From the NCBI RefSeq assembly GCF_001020565.1, contig NZ_LDAS01000001.1, positions 410,402 to 474,401 of the forward strand: 64,000 nucleotides of DNA, read 5' to 3'. Under the pieces are notes generated by a model. That model saw only the letters and a list, made by a program, of their open reading frames with translations. It did no database searches and was not told the DNA's origin. A program made the translations under genes and the position numbers. Numbering within the stretch: the stretch's first letter is position 1; each line of letters opens with the position of its first letter. Source of the DNA: Maribacter thermophilus. GTDB taxonomy: Bacteria; Bacteroidota; Bacteroidia; Flavobacteriales; Flavobacteriaceae. Below, piece after piece: positions 43,442 to 52,344 of the stretch.

Positions 43442-45496
43442 TTACTTAAAAAGCTGGTCAGAAAAGATAGGCTTGTTTAAAAAAAGCCATTTAATCTTAA
43501 AACCAATTTCAGTAAATTCGAATCCAGCAGCTGTAGCAGAGGCAATATTGCTATACTTACCATAAATACGAGCGTTGAGGCGTTTTGTTATTTGGTGTTG
43601 TATAGCTGCTTCGGCCCTAAAAATACTAGTGTTGGCGTCTTGTTCTACTTGTTGAAATCCGGTGGCGGCACTTGCGATGTAGGTAGTCTTTTGAGAAATT
43701 TGGCCTCTAACATCTGCAAATAACTCAAAGGCTTGGTATTTTTCTGGACTAAAATAGATGGTAGGTAATTGTTCTTTAAATGTGATGTATTGGTAGTTAA
43801 CTCCTATTTTTAAGGCCGGTTTTCTAAATAATGTATAGTATAGCGAGGTAAATAATAAGTTACGGTTATTATTGTCACTCTGCTGTGTATGAATTAGTTG
43901 TGTATACCAGCCAAGGTTTATATTGGTTCCTAGGTTGTAGTTAATGCCGTAGTGGTTCTGAACAATTTCACGTTCAATAAGATCTGCGTTAAAATTCTGA
44001 ACTTCTCGTTGGTATCCTAAGGTGAGGTTTTGCAATTTGAAGGGCTGAAGCATTAACCGGGTATCTATTACCGGTTGCGTATAGGCGTCATCCATAAATC
44101 TAGAATTATTAAAACCTATTACCGTTTTTAAGGTTGTTTTTGGAAGTATTTTATAGATCAACCCTGCTAAAACAACATGCGAATTTGCCTTGTGCTCCGT
44201 AACGGTATTTTTTGTGGTACGGTACAAATAAGAAATGGTAGTCCTAAATTTTGACGAAAAAGGCAATTCGGCGGTGGTATTCGTATAAAAAGCAACGTTA
44301 TTGCCATTGTCAAACGTATAGGCCGCATGTTCTTCTATACTTGGCGTATGCATCAAGTTCAGTTTTTCGATAAAACCTATAGCATCTTTTTGGTTTTTAT
44401 AAAAAGAAAGGGTCTTATTGGCCATCTCATAAGCAGGCATTATATGGTCGGCAGCAAATAGGGCATTTGCCTTACCCAAGTTTCCATCAAAAGAGGTGCT
44501 ATCGTTGGCCAATATTTTATTGTAACTATAGATACTATTTTTTGGCGCTCCGGTGTACAGGCCCAATGTGGCTTTTAGTGCCAACACCCAATTGGTGTTC
44601 GGGTATACCTTTTCAAGGCTGTCTATTTGCTTTTTGGCCGTTATAAATTTACGGTTCCATATCAATGCCTGTACATAACGGTCATAGGTACGTTGGGTAA
44701 GTATAGTATCGTTAAAAAACTGTACCATAGATTTGGCCCGTAGAGAGGTTGTAAGGGCTTCTTTGTCTTTTTCGTTTATATGTGCCGCCAAAGAGATACC
44801 GTTTAATGCGGTAACGGAATCTTTTGGGCTAGTGGCGTACCTCTGGTACATTTTACTGGCACGCTCGGTTTTTTTGGTAATAAGATATAGGTTGGCCAAA
44901 TTCAAAAGGGCATCCTTGTCTTCTGGAAAATCAATAAAAATCGTGTTTAATATGGTCTCTCCCTTCTCATATTTTTGGTTGTTAACAAATTCATTGGCGT
45001 AGCCCAATCTCATATACTTACGAGAAATTTTTGCACTTTCGTTCTCCGGTTTTAGGGCAAGCGCTTTTTCTATCCAGTTTAGTGCTGATTCGTATTCCTT
45101 TAGGTTACTCAAGGTATTTGCATACCCTAACAAGGCTCCAAATTTATCAGGATTTTCCTTCACCAATTTTTCATATAAAGGCTTCGCCCTTTCATACTCT
45201 TTTGCCCATAAAAACGATTCATTGTAATTGATCTGTATTTCAAAATCTTTTGGATATTCTTCTAAAAGCGCTCTGAACAAGGTGGTCGCTTGCTCGGGTT
45301 CTCCACTTAAACCGACCGCTCTGGCGTAACATAAACGGGCCGTCTTGTTCTTGGGATCACTTTTTAAATAAGTTTCAAAAAATGCTTCCGCTTCTTGAAA
45401 GTTACCCTTTTCCAACATTTCAAAACCTTGTGACATATCGGACTGTGCCCTCAATAAGGTAGTGAAAGCTAAAAAAAGAAAAAGAAATTTCCGCAT
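43442..45496 (-). CDS. TPR-containing outer-membrane beta-barrel protein (YaiO-like; possible polysaccharide exporter)
   Basis: A signal peptide (MRKFLFLFLAFTTLLRAQ) leads a 684-residue protein. The first half (about 20-400) is a stack of TPR repeats (EMLEKGNFQEAEAFFETYLK, LNLANLYLITKKTERASKMY). The second half (about 410-684) alternates polar and aromatic beta strands as in a YaiO-type barrel (TTISYLYRTTKNTVTEHKAN, LTLGYQREVQNFNADLIERE, LKIGVNYQYITFKEQLPTIY). The order periplasmic TPR then outer-membrane barrel is shared with exporters such as PgaA, BcsC and PelB, though this barrel is shorter. The neighbouring flippases and glycosyltransferases support a role in exopolysaccharide export; that is inference from architecture and context. 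Confidence 0.78.
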   Translation of the reverse strand: MRKFLFLFLAFTTLLRAQSDMSQGFEMLEKGNFQEAEAFFETYLKSDPKNKTARLCYARAVGLSGEPEQATTLFRALLEEYPKDFEIQINYNESFLWAKEYERAKPLYEKLVKENPDKFGALLGYANTLSNLKEYESALNWIEKALALKPENESAKISRKYMRLGYANEFVNNQKYEKGETILNTIFIDFPEDKDALLNLANLYLITKKTERASKMYQRYATSPKDSVTALNGISLAAHINEKDKEALTTSLRAKSMVQFFNDTILTQRTYDRYVQALIWNRKFITAKKQIDSLEKVYPNTNWVLALKATLGLYTGAPKNSIYSYNKILANDSTSFDGNLGKANALFAADHIMPAYEMANKTLSFYKNQKDAIGFIEKLNLMHTPSIEEHAAYTFDNGNNVAFYTNTTAELPFSSKFRTTISYLYRTTKNTVTEHKANSHVVLAGLIYKILPKTTLKTVIGFNNSRFMDDAYTQPVIDTRLMLQPFKLQNLTLGYQREVQNFNADLIEREIVQNHYGINYNLGTNINLGWYTQLIHTQQSDNNNRNLLFTSLYYTLFRKPALKIGVNYQYITFKEQLPTIYFSPEKYQAFELFADVRGQISQKTTYIASAATGFQQVEQDANTSIFRAEAAIQHQITKRLNARIYGKYSNIASATAAGFEFTEIGFKIKWLFLNKPIFSDQLFK

Positions 45497-45617
45497 TATT
45501 TAAAAGTAAGATTAATACTACATACGTCTAACGTTCATAATGTTGTTTTATTAGAACTATTGGACTTTATAAAGGTAAAGTAGCCTATATATTCTCGGAA
45601 GTACGATAAATGCCATT

Positions 45618-45682
45618 CGTCTACAGCAACTTGTATTCTACCCATGGTGGTAGAATAAAAACATCTTTCAACGAGATATTTG
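45618..45682 (+). promoter_or_regulatory. Putative operator-promoter of flippase gene 1
   Basis: CCATTCGTCTACAG (CGTCTACAG starts at 45618) lies exactly 57 bases upstream of the -7-like box GATATTTG (45675-45682), itself 49 bases before the ATG. The same 57-base spacing is found upstream of the genes at 47194 and 58410, and the 49-base leader matches the 47194 promoter. There is no good -33 TTG, which suggests activator dependence. Only one strong element is present here. Confidence 0.5.
45635..45656. repeat. 22-base palindrome within the flippase 1 promoter
   Basis: ATTCTACC and GGTAGAAT form perfect 8-base arms around CATGGT, inside the operator-promoter region and upstream of the -7 box. 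It takes the place where the second 21-base-phased element occurs in the other promoters. It may be a separate factor site or a symmetric operator serving the divergent TPR/kinase operon as well. Confidence 0.6.
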
Positions 45683-45723
45683 TCATGTAAAATGTAAAGG
45701 ATCAACACTATATTTTTCTTGAT

Positions 45724-46962
45724 ATGACTGCAATTAGATTAGCTTTTGATAAAATTTCCCCTGAACGTTTGTTCATGGCCAGTGTACTTTTAGTGAATGG
45801 GGGAAACTATTTATATAATTTATTTTTGGGCAGAATACTTGGTCCGGAAGCGTTCTCCGAAGCGGCATTGTTAATAACCCTGTTATTGGTATTATCGTTT
45901 TTAGGAATGACATTTCAGCTGGCTACGGCAAAGTTCTCGGTGTTGTTTTCAAATACTGACTGGTTGGCCTTTCAACAATTAATATATAGGTACGCGCTTA
46001 CCTTTGGTATAGTGATAGGGGCGTTACTTTTTATATTTTCAGGAAACCTGCAAGAGGTATTTAATACAGAATCCGATGGCCTGTTCAAAACTTTTGCAAT
46101 GGGGGTGCCGCTCTATTTTTTTATGTCGGTGAATAGGGGTAAGTACCAAGGAGTACAAGATTTTAAGAATCTTTCGGTAACCTACCAAGCAGAAATGTGG
46201 AGCAGATTGGTCATTACCCTTTTGTTGCTCTTGTCAGTGCCCCTACAACCTGCTTTTTTGGTATCTATAGGTATTGCGATCTCTTTTGTGTTCGGTTTGG
46301 TACCTACTAATTTTAAGTTGTCAACCCTAACAAAAAAGATAACCCTTCCCAAGGCCCATAAAAAAAAGGTATGGAATTTCTTGATTCTTACCGCTTGTTA
46401 TGAACTTACGCAGATCGTAATAAATAACAGTGATATTCTTTTGGTAAAACATTATTTCGACGCTTCCGAGGCCGGTCTATATTCATCCTTGGCATTGATC
46501 GGTAGAGTAGTCTATTTTGTAGCCTGGATGTTTGTAATGTTACTATTGCCTACCGTAGTACAAAAACAAAAAGACGGTGAAGCCACTGCACCGATACTTA
46601 TTAAATATGTTAGTTATATAGGAGTGCTGTCGTTATCAATAGTATTGTGCTGTGCAATTTTTCCAAAATTTATAGTAGAACTAATGTTCGGCGAAGCATA
46701 TCTTTCAATGGCTCCGCTATTATGGCAGTATGCCTTGGCAACCTCTTTATTTGCGGTCTCTAATATATTCGCCTATTACTTTTTGTCCTTGGATAAATAC
46801 ATTCCCGTTATAATATCAGGTTTATTAGGATGTACACAGGTAATATTGATCATGTTTTTTCATAACAGTCTCTTTATCGTAGTACAAGTTCAGATTATTG
46901 CCATGGTGGCCTTATTGGTGGTTCAGTTACTGTACTTTATGCACCATCAAATTATGCATTAG
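45724..46962 (+). CDS. Wzx-like polysaccharide flippase, copy 1
   Basis: This 412-residue membrane protein has about 12 hydrophobic helices and belongs to the polysaccharide transport/MOP superfamily. It begins with VLLVNGGNYLYNLFLGRILG, the usual first helix, and carries the central ACYELTQIVINNSDILLVKH segment and VYFVAWMFVMLLLPTVVQKQ. It would flip lipid-linked repeat units or chains across the inner membrane. The copy at 49780 is very similar along its length, each followed by a GT4 gene. It has its own promoter with the shared operator. Confidence 0.88.
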   Translation: MTAIRLAFDKISPERLFMASVLLVNGGNYLYNLFLGRILGPEAFSEAALLITLLLVLSFLGMTFQLATAKFSVLFSNTDWLAFQQLIYRYALTFGIVIGALLFIFSGNLQEVFNTESDGLFKTFAMGVPLYFFMSVNRGKYQGVQDFKNLSVTYQAEMWSRLVITLLLLLSVPLQPAFLVSIGIAISFVFGLVPTNFKLSTLTKKITLPKAHKKKVWNFLILTACYELTQIVINNSDILLVKHYFDASEAGLYSSLALIGRVVYFVAWMFVMLLLPTVVQKQKDGEATAPILIKYVSYIGVLSLSIVLCCAIFPKFIVELMFGEAYLSMAPLLWQYALATSLFAVSNIFAYYFLSLDKYIPVIISGLLGCTQVILIMFFHNSLFIVVQVQIIAMVALLVVQLLYFMHHQIMH

Positions 46963-47066
46963 ACAGTAACGATTTTCATAGTGGATATGTTTGGTAGCAA
47001 CCATTCACATATAGGCTTGGGTGTTTCCATATCGTGTATTTATATAGAACAAAAGTGTGCAGCCTT

Positions 47067-47159
47067 TGTCTAACCAAACCTTCCGCTCATCTACGGTAAA
47101 TTGCCACCTGTCTTTCAAATCTATTGAATTTGTGGGTATTAAGAGATATTTGTCTTGGA
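47067..47159 (+). promoter_or_regulatory. Putative operator-promoter of GT4 gene 1
   Basis: Phased elements occur at exact 21-base steps: TGTCTAACC (47067), CATCTACGG (47088) and TGTCTTTCA (47109), with TGTCTTGGA at 47151 (two further steps). The -7-like box GATATTTG (47145-47152) is 57 bases after the start of the CATCTACGG element and 36 after the third, the spacings seen at 58.3 kb. The ATG follows 49 bases after the box start. This is the clearest phased array in the window. Confidence 0.55.
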
Positions 47160-47193
47160 GAGTTAATAAAAATCAAACTATAAAATAAAACAA

Positions 47194-48420
47194 ATGAGAC
47201 TAGCAATTGTAACAGCATACCCACCAAGTAAAGTAACTTTAACCGAGTATGGTTATCATTTGGTAAAACATTTTAGGCTACAAAAGGAAGTAACCGAGAT
47301 TATTTTGATTACCGATAGAACAGAAGGGGGTAAAGATGTTGATTTTGAGGGGGATGGATGTAGAATTACGGTGAAAGAATGTTGGGATTTTAACAATTAT
47401 ACCAACCTTATAAAAATCAATAAGGTAATTTCGGACACCAAACCCGATGCCGTATTCTTTAATCTTCAATTCTTAAAATTCGGGGATAAGAAAATACCTG
47501 CGGCACTGGGCCTATTGTTGCCGTTTATTTGCAAGCTCAAAGGAATACCTACGATTTCTTTGTTACATAATATTCTAGAGCAGGTAGACTTGGAAAATGC
47601 AGGATTTACCTCTAATAAAATATTGCAAAAGACATATAATTTTATAGGAAGTACATTGACCAAATTTGTTCTGGCATCCGATGTAGTGGCAGTTACGATC
47701 AGTAAGTATAAGGGTATTCTTGAAGAAAAATACAAATCAAAAAACGTTGCCTTGGTACCTCATGGAGCTTTTGAAACTCCGCCAGAGCCCAATTATGAAC
47801 TAAAAAAAGGTCCGAAACAGGTGATGGCATTTGGTAAGTTCGGCACTTATAAAAAGGTGGAAATTATGATCGAGGCGGTTGAGCTGATAAGACAGCGCAC
47901 CCATGAGGATATCGAAATTGTTATCGCTGGTACGGATAGCCCAAACACTCCAGGTTATTTAGAGGCCATAAAAAACAAGTATGCCCATGTGGATCAATTA
48001 CGTTTTACCGGATATGTTGCCGAGGAGGATGTTCCCGTAATTTTCGGGGAAAGTACGGTAGTAGTGTTCCCTTATACCTCTACAACTGGTAGTTCTGGAG
48101 TATTGCATCAGGCCGGTAGTTACGGTAAGGCCGTTGCATTGCCAGATATGGGCGACCTGGGTATTTTGGTCAAGGAAGAAGGCTACAGGGGAGAATTTTT
48201 TGAGCCGGAAAATACAGCATCTTTGGCAGACGCCATTGAAAATATATTAATGAACGATGCTTATAGGGTGCAGCTGGGCAGAACCAATTATAAGGCCGCA
48301 TGTTCATTGCCCATGTCAGATATTACCCAAATGTATGTGGATTATTTTAGGGCGCTACAAATGACAAAATCAACAGAATTTAACTTAGATATTACAGAGA
48401 AAGAAAAAGAAATGGTCTAA
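47194..48420 (+). CDS. GT4-family glycosyltransferase, copy 1
   Basis: This 408-residue GT-B-fold transferase uses an activated sugar donor to extend an exopolysaccharide precursor. N-terminal domain: RLAIVTAYPPSKVTLTEYGY, TISLLHNILE. C-terminal donor-binding domain (about 200-380): VMAFGKFGTYKKVEIMIEAV, ELIRQRTHEDIEIVIAGTDS, RFTGYVAEEDVP, VFPYTSTTGSSGVLHQAGSY (the usual E-x7-E position is modified). There is no signal or membrane span. The copy at 51096 is highly similar throughout, including this unusual TTGSSGVLHQAG block. Confidence 0.88.
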   Translation: MRLAIVTAYPPSKVTLTEYGYHLVKHFRLQKEVTEIILITDRTEGGKDVDFEGDGCRITVKECWDFNNYTNLIKINKVISDTKPDAVFFNLQFLKFGDKKIPAALGLLLPFICKLKGIPTISLLHNILEQVDLENAGFTSNKILQKTYNFIGSTLTKFVLASDVVAVTISKYKGILEEKYKSKNVALVPHGAFETPPEPNYELKKGPKQVMAFGKFGTYKKVEIMIEAVELIRQRTHEDIEIVIAGTDSPNTPGYLEAIKNKYAHVDQLRFTGYVAEEDVPVIFGESTVVVFPYTSTTGSSGVLHQAGSYGKAVALPDMGDLGILVKEEGYRGEFFEPENTASLADAIENILMNDAYRVQLGRTNYKAACSLPMSDITQMYVDYFRALQMTKSTEFNLDITEKEKEMV

Positions 48421-48442
48421 AAAGTATTAATTGGTGGTTTTA

Positions 48443-48484
48443 TTAGAAAAAGGGGGTAGTATGTTTTATTATTCCCTTTTCTAA
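48443..48484 (+). terminator. Hairpin after GT4 gene 1
   Basis: Arms TTAGAAAA-GGG and CCC-TTTTCTAA enclose a loop of about 18 bases, beginning 22 bases after the GT4 stop. The U-run is poor, so it could also be a processing or attenuation hairpin. It separates GT4 from the receiver-GT2 gene 124 bases further on, for which I could find no copy of the shared operator. Confidence 0.5.
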
Positions 48485-48607
48485 TTGTAAATCAAATAGT
48501 TGCGAATATGATAATTTATGTATGATTCTATCGAATAAGCCCTTATTCTTACAATATATTTAGATTACTGCGTTATATGTAGGTTAATTCTTACTTAAAT
48601 TTAAAGC

Positions 48608-49747
48608 ATGAAAATTCTAGCCATTGATGACCAACAGTTGATACTCTTGTCTGTTGAGAAACGACTCAAAGAATTAGGGTATACCGTGATGACCGCCAAC
48701 TCAGGTCAGAAGGGTATGGAATTATTTGATTCTTTTGATCCCGATCTTGTTCTTGTAGATATAAATATGACCGATATGTCCGGCTTAGAGGTCGTAAAAT
48801 ATATAAAGTCCAAGGGTGAAAATAAGGCCCAGGTAATGGTCATGTCCGGCAACACAGAAGAAAATATAATTATCGATGGCTTTACCTTGGGTATCGATGA
48901 TTATATGAAGAAGCCCGTTAGTTTAGATGAAATGGCGGCCCGTATAAAAAGACTTATTGGGGTACCAAAGGTAAATAATAATGTAAAAGTTACGGCAGGG
49001 GCCAGAATGCTTCAAAAGAATTGTGTAGGTGTTGTTATCCCTTGTTACAATGAAGAAGAGCGGTTGTTAAGTATTGAGTTTAAGGATTTTGCCCATAAAA
49101 ACCTCGGATATCACCTATGTTTTGTAAATGATGGTAGTACCGATAATACCCTCGAGGTATTAAAGAAATTGCAAGACGGAAGCGAAAGTAATATCAGTAT
49201 TTACGACTGTGCCAAAAATGGCGGAAAGGCAGAGGCCGTTCGCCAAGGAATGCTATTCTTGGAAAAAGACGAACAATTAGATTATATAGGTTTCTTGGAT
49301 GCCGATCTATCTACCGATTTTAGGGATTTTGATGATTTGGTAGAAACATTGGACCAATCAAGTTTTAAAATTGTCAGTGGTTCTAGAATGAGTAGGATGG
49401 GAGCTAATATTACAAAAGAATCGGCACGTAAGATTATAAGCATGACCATTAATCTTATTATTAGAACCATTTTAAGAATGCCTTTTAACGATACACAGTG
49501 CGGAGCCAAAGTAATGGACCGTTCCGTGGTTCCCATACTCTTTGGTAAACCATTTATCACCAAATGGTTGTTCGATGTGGAAATGTTCATAAGAATGCGA
49601 AAACATTATGGTAAAACCGAAGCAAAGAAACTTATATGTGAGCAACCATTGAAAAGATGGATACATGCGGATGGGTCTAAACTATCCATGAAAGATTCTG
49701 TAAAAATTGTGGGGCAGTTGGCTAAGATTGCCTTTGTGTACAGATAA
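48608..49747 (+). CDS. Receiver-GT2 fusion glycosyltransferase, copy 1
   Basis: This 379-residue protein joins two domains rarely fused. Residues 1-120 are a complete receiver: acidic pocket AIDD, phosphoacceptor Asp51 (VLVDINMTDMSG), Ser in MVMSGNTEE and Lys in DYMKKPVSLDEM. Residues about 137-375 form a GT2 transferase like dolichyl-phosphate glucosyl/mannosyltransferases: CVGVVIPCYNEEERLL, CFVNDGSTDNTLEVL, NGGKAEAVRQG, the DxD site in FLDADLSTDFRDFD, and CGAKVMDR. There is no membrane span. The obvious reading is a cytosolic transferase whose activity or partner binding is switched by phosphorylation. A close paralogue is at 58410. The next flippase starts 32 bases later. Confidence 0.9.
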   Translation: MKILAIDDQQLILLSVEKRLKELGYTVMTANSGQKGMELFDSFDPDLVLVDINMTDMSGLEVVKYIKSKGENKAQVMVMSGNTEENIIIDGFTLGIDDYMKKPVSLDEMAARIKRLIGVPKVNNNVKVTAGARMLQKNCVGVVIPCYNEEERLLSIEFKDFAHKNLGYHLCFVNDGSTDNTLEVLKKLQDGSESNISIYDCAKNGGKAEAVRQGMLFLEKDEQLDYIGFLDADLSTDFRDFDDLVETLDQSSFKIVSGSRMSRMGANITKESARKIISMTINLIIRTILRMPFNDTQCGAKVMDRSVVPILFGKPFITKWLFDVEMFIRMRKHYGKTEAKKLICEQPLKRWIHADGSKLSMKDSVKIVGQLAKIAFVYR

Positions 49748-49779
49748 TACTTCAATATAGCCATAACCCAGCCCATTTT

Positions 49780-51063
49780 ATGTCCGTAATCAAGATAGCC
49801 TTAAGTAGAGTCTCTCCTAAACAAGTGTTTATGGGCAGTGCTTTATTGGTAAATGGAGGCAATTACCTTTATAATCTTCTCTTAGGTAGACTTTTAGGGC
49901 CTGAAGCCTTTGCGGATGCCGCGTTATTGGTCACCTTACTTTTGGTGTTGTCCTTCGTAGGAATGACTTTTCAATTGGCGACTACCAAATTTGCGGTTTT
50001 GTTTTCTAATGAAAAATGGACTGCGTTTAAAAATACCCTATATCGTTATGCATTGGTTTTTGGAGTAGTTACAGGTTTTACCGTTTTCATTTTCTCAAAA
50101 AAACTTCAGATACTGTTCAATACACAAAATCACTATATGTTTATGGTTTTTGCCATTGCCATGCCCTTGTATTTTGTAATGAGCGTAAATAGGGGCAGGT
50201 TTCAGGGTAGACATGAATTTGGCAAATTGGCGGCTACCTATCAAACAGAAATGTGGGGCAGGTTACTTGTAACTTTTGGGCTGTTGCTGTTACTACCTGT
50301 AGAAACAGGAATTTTAATTGCTATCGGTATCGCCGTATCGTTTGTTTTTGGCCTTTTTCCTTCTAATTTTAAAGGTGTTCAGGTTTTTTCAAAGCACAAA
50401 TTATCTTCTGTAGATTTAAGACAAGTTTGGATTTTTATTGGGCTTACCGCAGGTTATGAACTTACACAGATAATCATTAATAATAGTGATATTCTTTTGG
50501 TAAAGCACTATTTTGATGATAAGGATGCGGGACTATATGCATCGTTGGCCTTGATTGGTAGGGTGGTTTATTTTGTAGCCTGGATGTTTGTGATGTTGTT
50601 GATGCCAACCGTAATTCAAAAACAAAAGGACGGAGAGGCCACGGCACCGGTTCTATTTAAATATGTACTCTTTATTGGGACTTTGTCCACATTAATTGTT
50701 TTTGCATGCTATTTAATGCCCAATTTGATCATAACCTTAATGTTTGGCGATGCCTATTTATCAATAGCACATTTATTGTGGAAATATGCCTTGGCAACCT
50801 CGCTGTTCGCGGTCTCCAATATTTTTGCATACTATTTTCTTTCCTTAAACCGGTATGCCCCAGTAATACTATCAGGTATCCTTGGGCTTTTACAAGTGGT
50901 ATTGATAATGGTTTTTCATGATAGCCTGGTGCATGTAGTGCATGTACAGATTATTGCCATGGTTGTTCTACTGGTAGCCCAACTACTATTTTTTATAATC
51001 AAAAACGAATCAAATAAAAACAATACAAAGAAATCAGAATTGCTTGGAGAGAATATTCTCTAG
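49780..51063 (+). CDS. Wzx-like polysaccharide flippase, copy 2
   Basis: This 427-residue multi-span transporter is paralogous to the gene at 45724, with blocks ALLVNGGNYLYNLLLGRLLG, LVLSFVGMTFQLATTKFAVL, ELTQIIINNSDILLVKHYFD and VYFVAWMFVMLLMPTVIQKQ. A polar C-terminal tail (KNESNKNNTKKSELLGENIL) of about 20 residues is absent from copy 1. It lies close behind the receiver-GT2 gene and 32 bases before the second GT4, so these three form a compact transcript. Two flippase and GT4 pairs imply either two related glycans or a hetero-complex. Confidence 0.88.
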   Translation: MSVIKIALSRVSPKQVFMGSALLVNGGNYLYNLLLGRLLGPEAFADAALLVTLLLVLSFVGMTFQLATTKFAVLFSNEKWTAFKNTLYRYALVFGVVTGFTVFIFSKKLQILFNTQNHYMFMVFAIAMPLYFVMSVNRGRFQGRHEFGKLAATYQTEMWGRLLVTFGLLLLLPVETGILIAIGIAVSFVFGLFPSNFKGVQVFSKHKLSSVDLRQVWIFIGLTAGYELTQIIINNSDILLVKHYFDDKDAGLYASLALIGRVVYFVAWMFVMLLMPTVIQKQKDGEATAPVLFKYVLFIGTLSTLIVFACYLMPNLIITLMFGDAYLSIAHLLWKYALATSLFAVSNIFAYYFLSLNRYAPVILSGILGLLQVVLIMVFHDSLVHVVHVQIIAMVVLLVAQLLFFIIKNESNKNNTKKSELLGENIL

Positions 51064-51095
51064 CTTTTTAATAATAGAATTAAAAAATAATCGAC

Positions 51096-52325
51096 ATGAG
51101 ACTAGCAATCGTAACGGCATACCCTCCAAGTAAAGTAACCCTGACCGAATATGGTTATTATTTGGTAAAGCATTTTAGGCTACAAAAAGAGGTAACCGAG
51201 TTAATTTTGATCACCGATCGTACAGACGGCCCCAAAGATTTGAACTTTTCAGGGGGTGGATGTAAGATTACGGTAAAGGAATGTTGGAGCTTTAATAGCT
51301 ATCGTAATATTATAGGTATTAGTAAAACAATATCGGAAACCAAGCCAGATGCTGTTTTGTTCAACCTTCAGTTTTTAAAATTTGGTGATAAAAAAGTACC
51401 GGCCGCTTTGGGTTTAATGCTTCCGTATATCTGTAAGTTAAAAGGAATTCCGACCATTTCTCTCTTGCATAATATTTTGGAAAAAGTAGATTTGGAAAAT
51501 GCGGGTTTCACAAAAAACAGACTGTTACAAAGTGCATATAATCTGATTGGGACCACGCTCACCCGTTTTGTTCTTGCATCGGATGTACTTGCGGTGACCA
51601 TTAGTAAATACGTTACTATTTTAGAAAATAAGTACAAGGTCAGAAACGTGGCATTGGTTCCTCATGGTGCTTTTGAAACCCCACCGGAACCCAGTTATCA
51701 TCTTCCGGCAGGGCCTAAACAGGTAATGGCCTTTGGTAAGTTTGGTACCTATAAAAAAGTGGAGATAATGATCGAGGCCGTAGAATTGATACGACAACGT
51801 ACCAACGAGGATATAGAAATTGTAATCGCCGGTACCGATAGCCCCAATACGCCAGGTTATTTAGATGAGATGAAAGAAAAATATAGCCATGTGCCACAAA
51901 TTAGATTTACGGGGTATGTTGCCGAAGAAGATGTGCCAATGCTTTTTGGCGAAAGTGCGGTTACCGTTTTTCCATATACCTCAACAACAGGTAGTTCGGG
52001 GGTTTTACATCAAGCCGGGAGTTACGGTAACGCAATAGTGTTGCCAGACCTGGGAGATTTAAGCACCTTGGTACAGGAAGAGGGGTATAGGGGCGAGTTT
52101 TTTGATGCCTATGATACTTCTTCTTTGGCACAGGCCATTGAGAATATCTTAATAAACGAGGAATATAGAATACAGCTTGGTAAAGAGAATTATAGAGCGG
52201 CATGTTCACTGCCCATGTCTGCGATTACCCAAATGTATATCGATTATTTTAAGGCCATTCGGAAATCTAAAAAACTTGGTTTTGATATGGATATTTCAGC
52301 TATTGAAAAGAAATTGGTTCATTAA
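51096..52325 (+). CDS. GT4-family glycosyltransferase, copy 2
   Basis: This 409-residue GT-B transferase is highly similar to the gene at 47194 from the first residues (RLAIVTAYPPSKVTLTEYGY) to the C-terminus (YRAACSLPMSAITQMYIDYF). The donor-site region has VMAFGKFGTYKKVEIMIEAV, RFTGYVAEEDVP and VFPYTSTTGSSGVLHQAGSY. Differences cluster in the N-terminal acceptor domain (for example SFNSYRNIIGISKTISETKP in place of DFNNYTNLIKINKVISDTKP). This fits two enzymes with the same donor but slightly different acceptors. A good terminator follows. Confidence 0.88.
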   Translation: MRLAIVTAYPPSKVTLTEYGYYLVKHFRLQKEVTELILITDRTDGPKDLNFSGGGCKITVKECWSFNSYRNIIGISKTISETKPDAVLFNLQFLKFGDKKVPAALGLMLPYICKLKGIPTISLLHNILEKVDLENAGFTKNRLLQSAYNLIGTTLTRFVLASDVLAVTISKYVTILENKYKVRNVALVPHGAFETPPEPSYHLPAGPKQVMAFGKFGTYKKVEIMIEAVELIRQRTNEDIEIVIAGTDSPNTPGYLDEMKEKYSHVPQIRFTGYVAEEDVPMLFGESAVTVFPYTSTTGSSGVLHQAGSYGNAIVLPDLGDLSTLVQEEGYRGEFFDAYDTSSLAQAIENILINEEYRIQLGKENYRAACSLPMSAITQMYIDYFKAIRKSKKLGFDMDISAIEKKLVH

Positions 52326-52344
52326 AAAAATAGGTTTGGTTGTT

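Noticed and set aside
49780-52325. Flippase/GT4 repeat as an assembly artefact
   Set aside because: The copies are similar but clearly diverged at nucleotide and protein level, with different spacers and C-terminal tail, so they are real paralogues.
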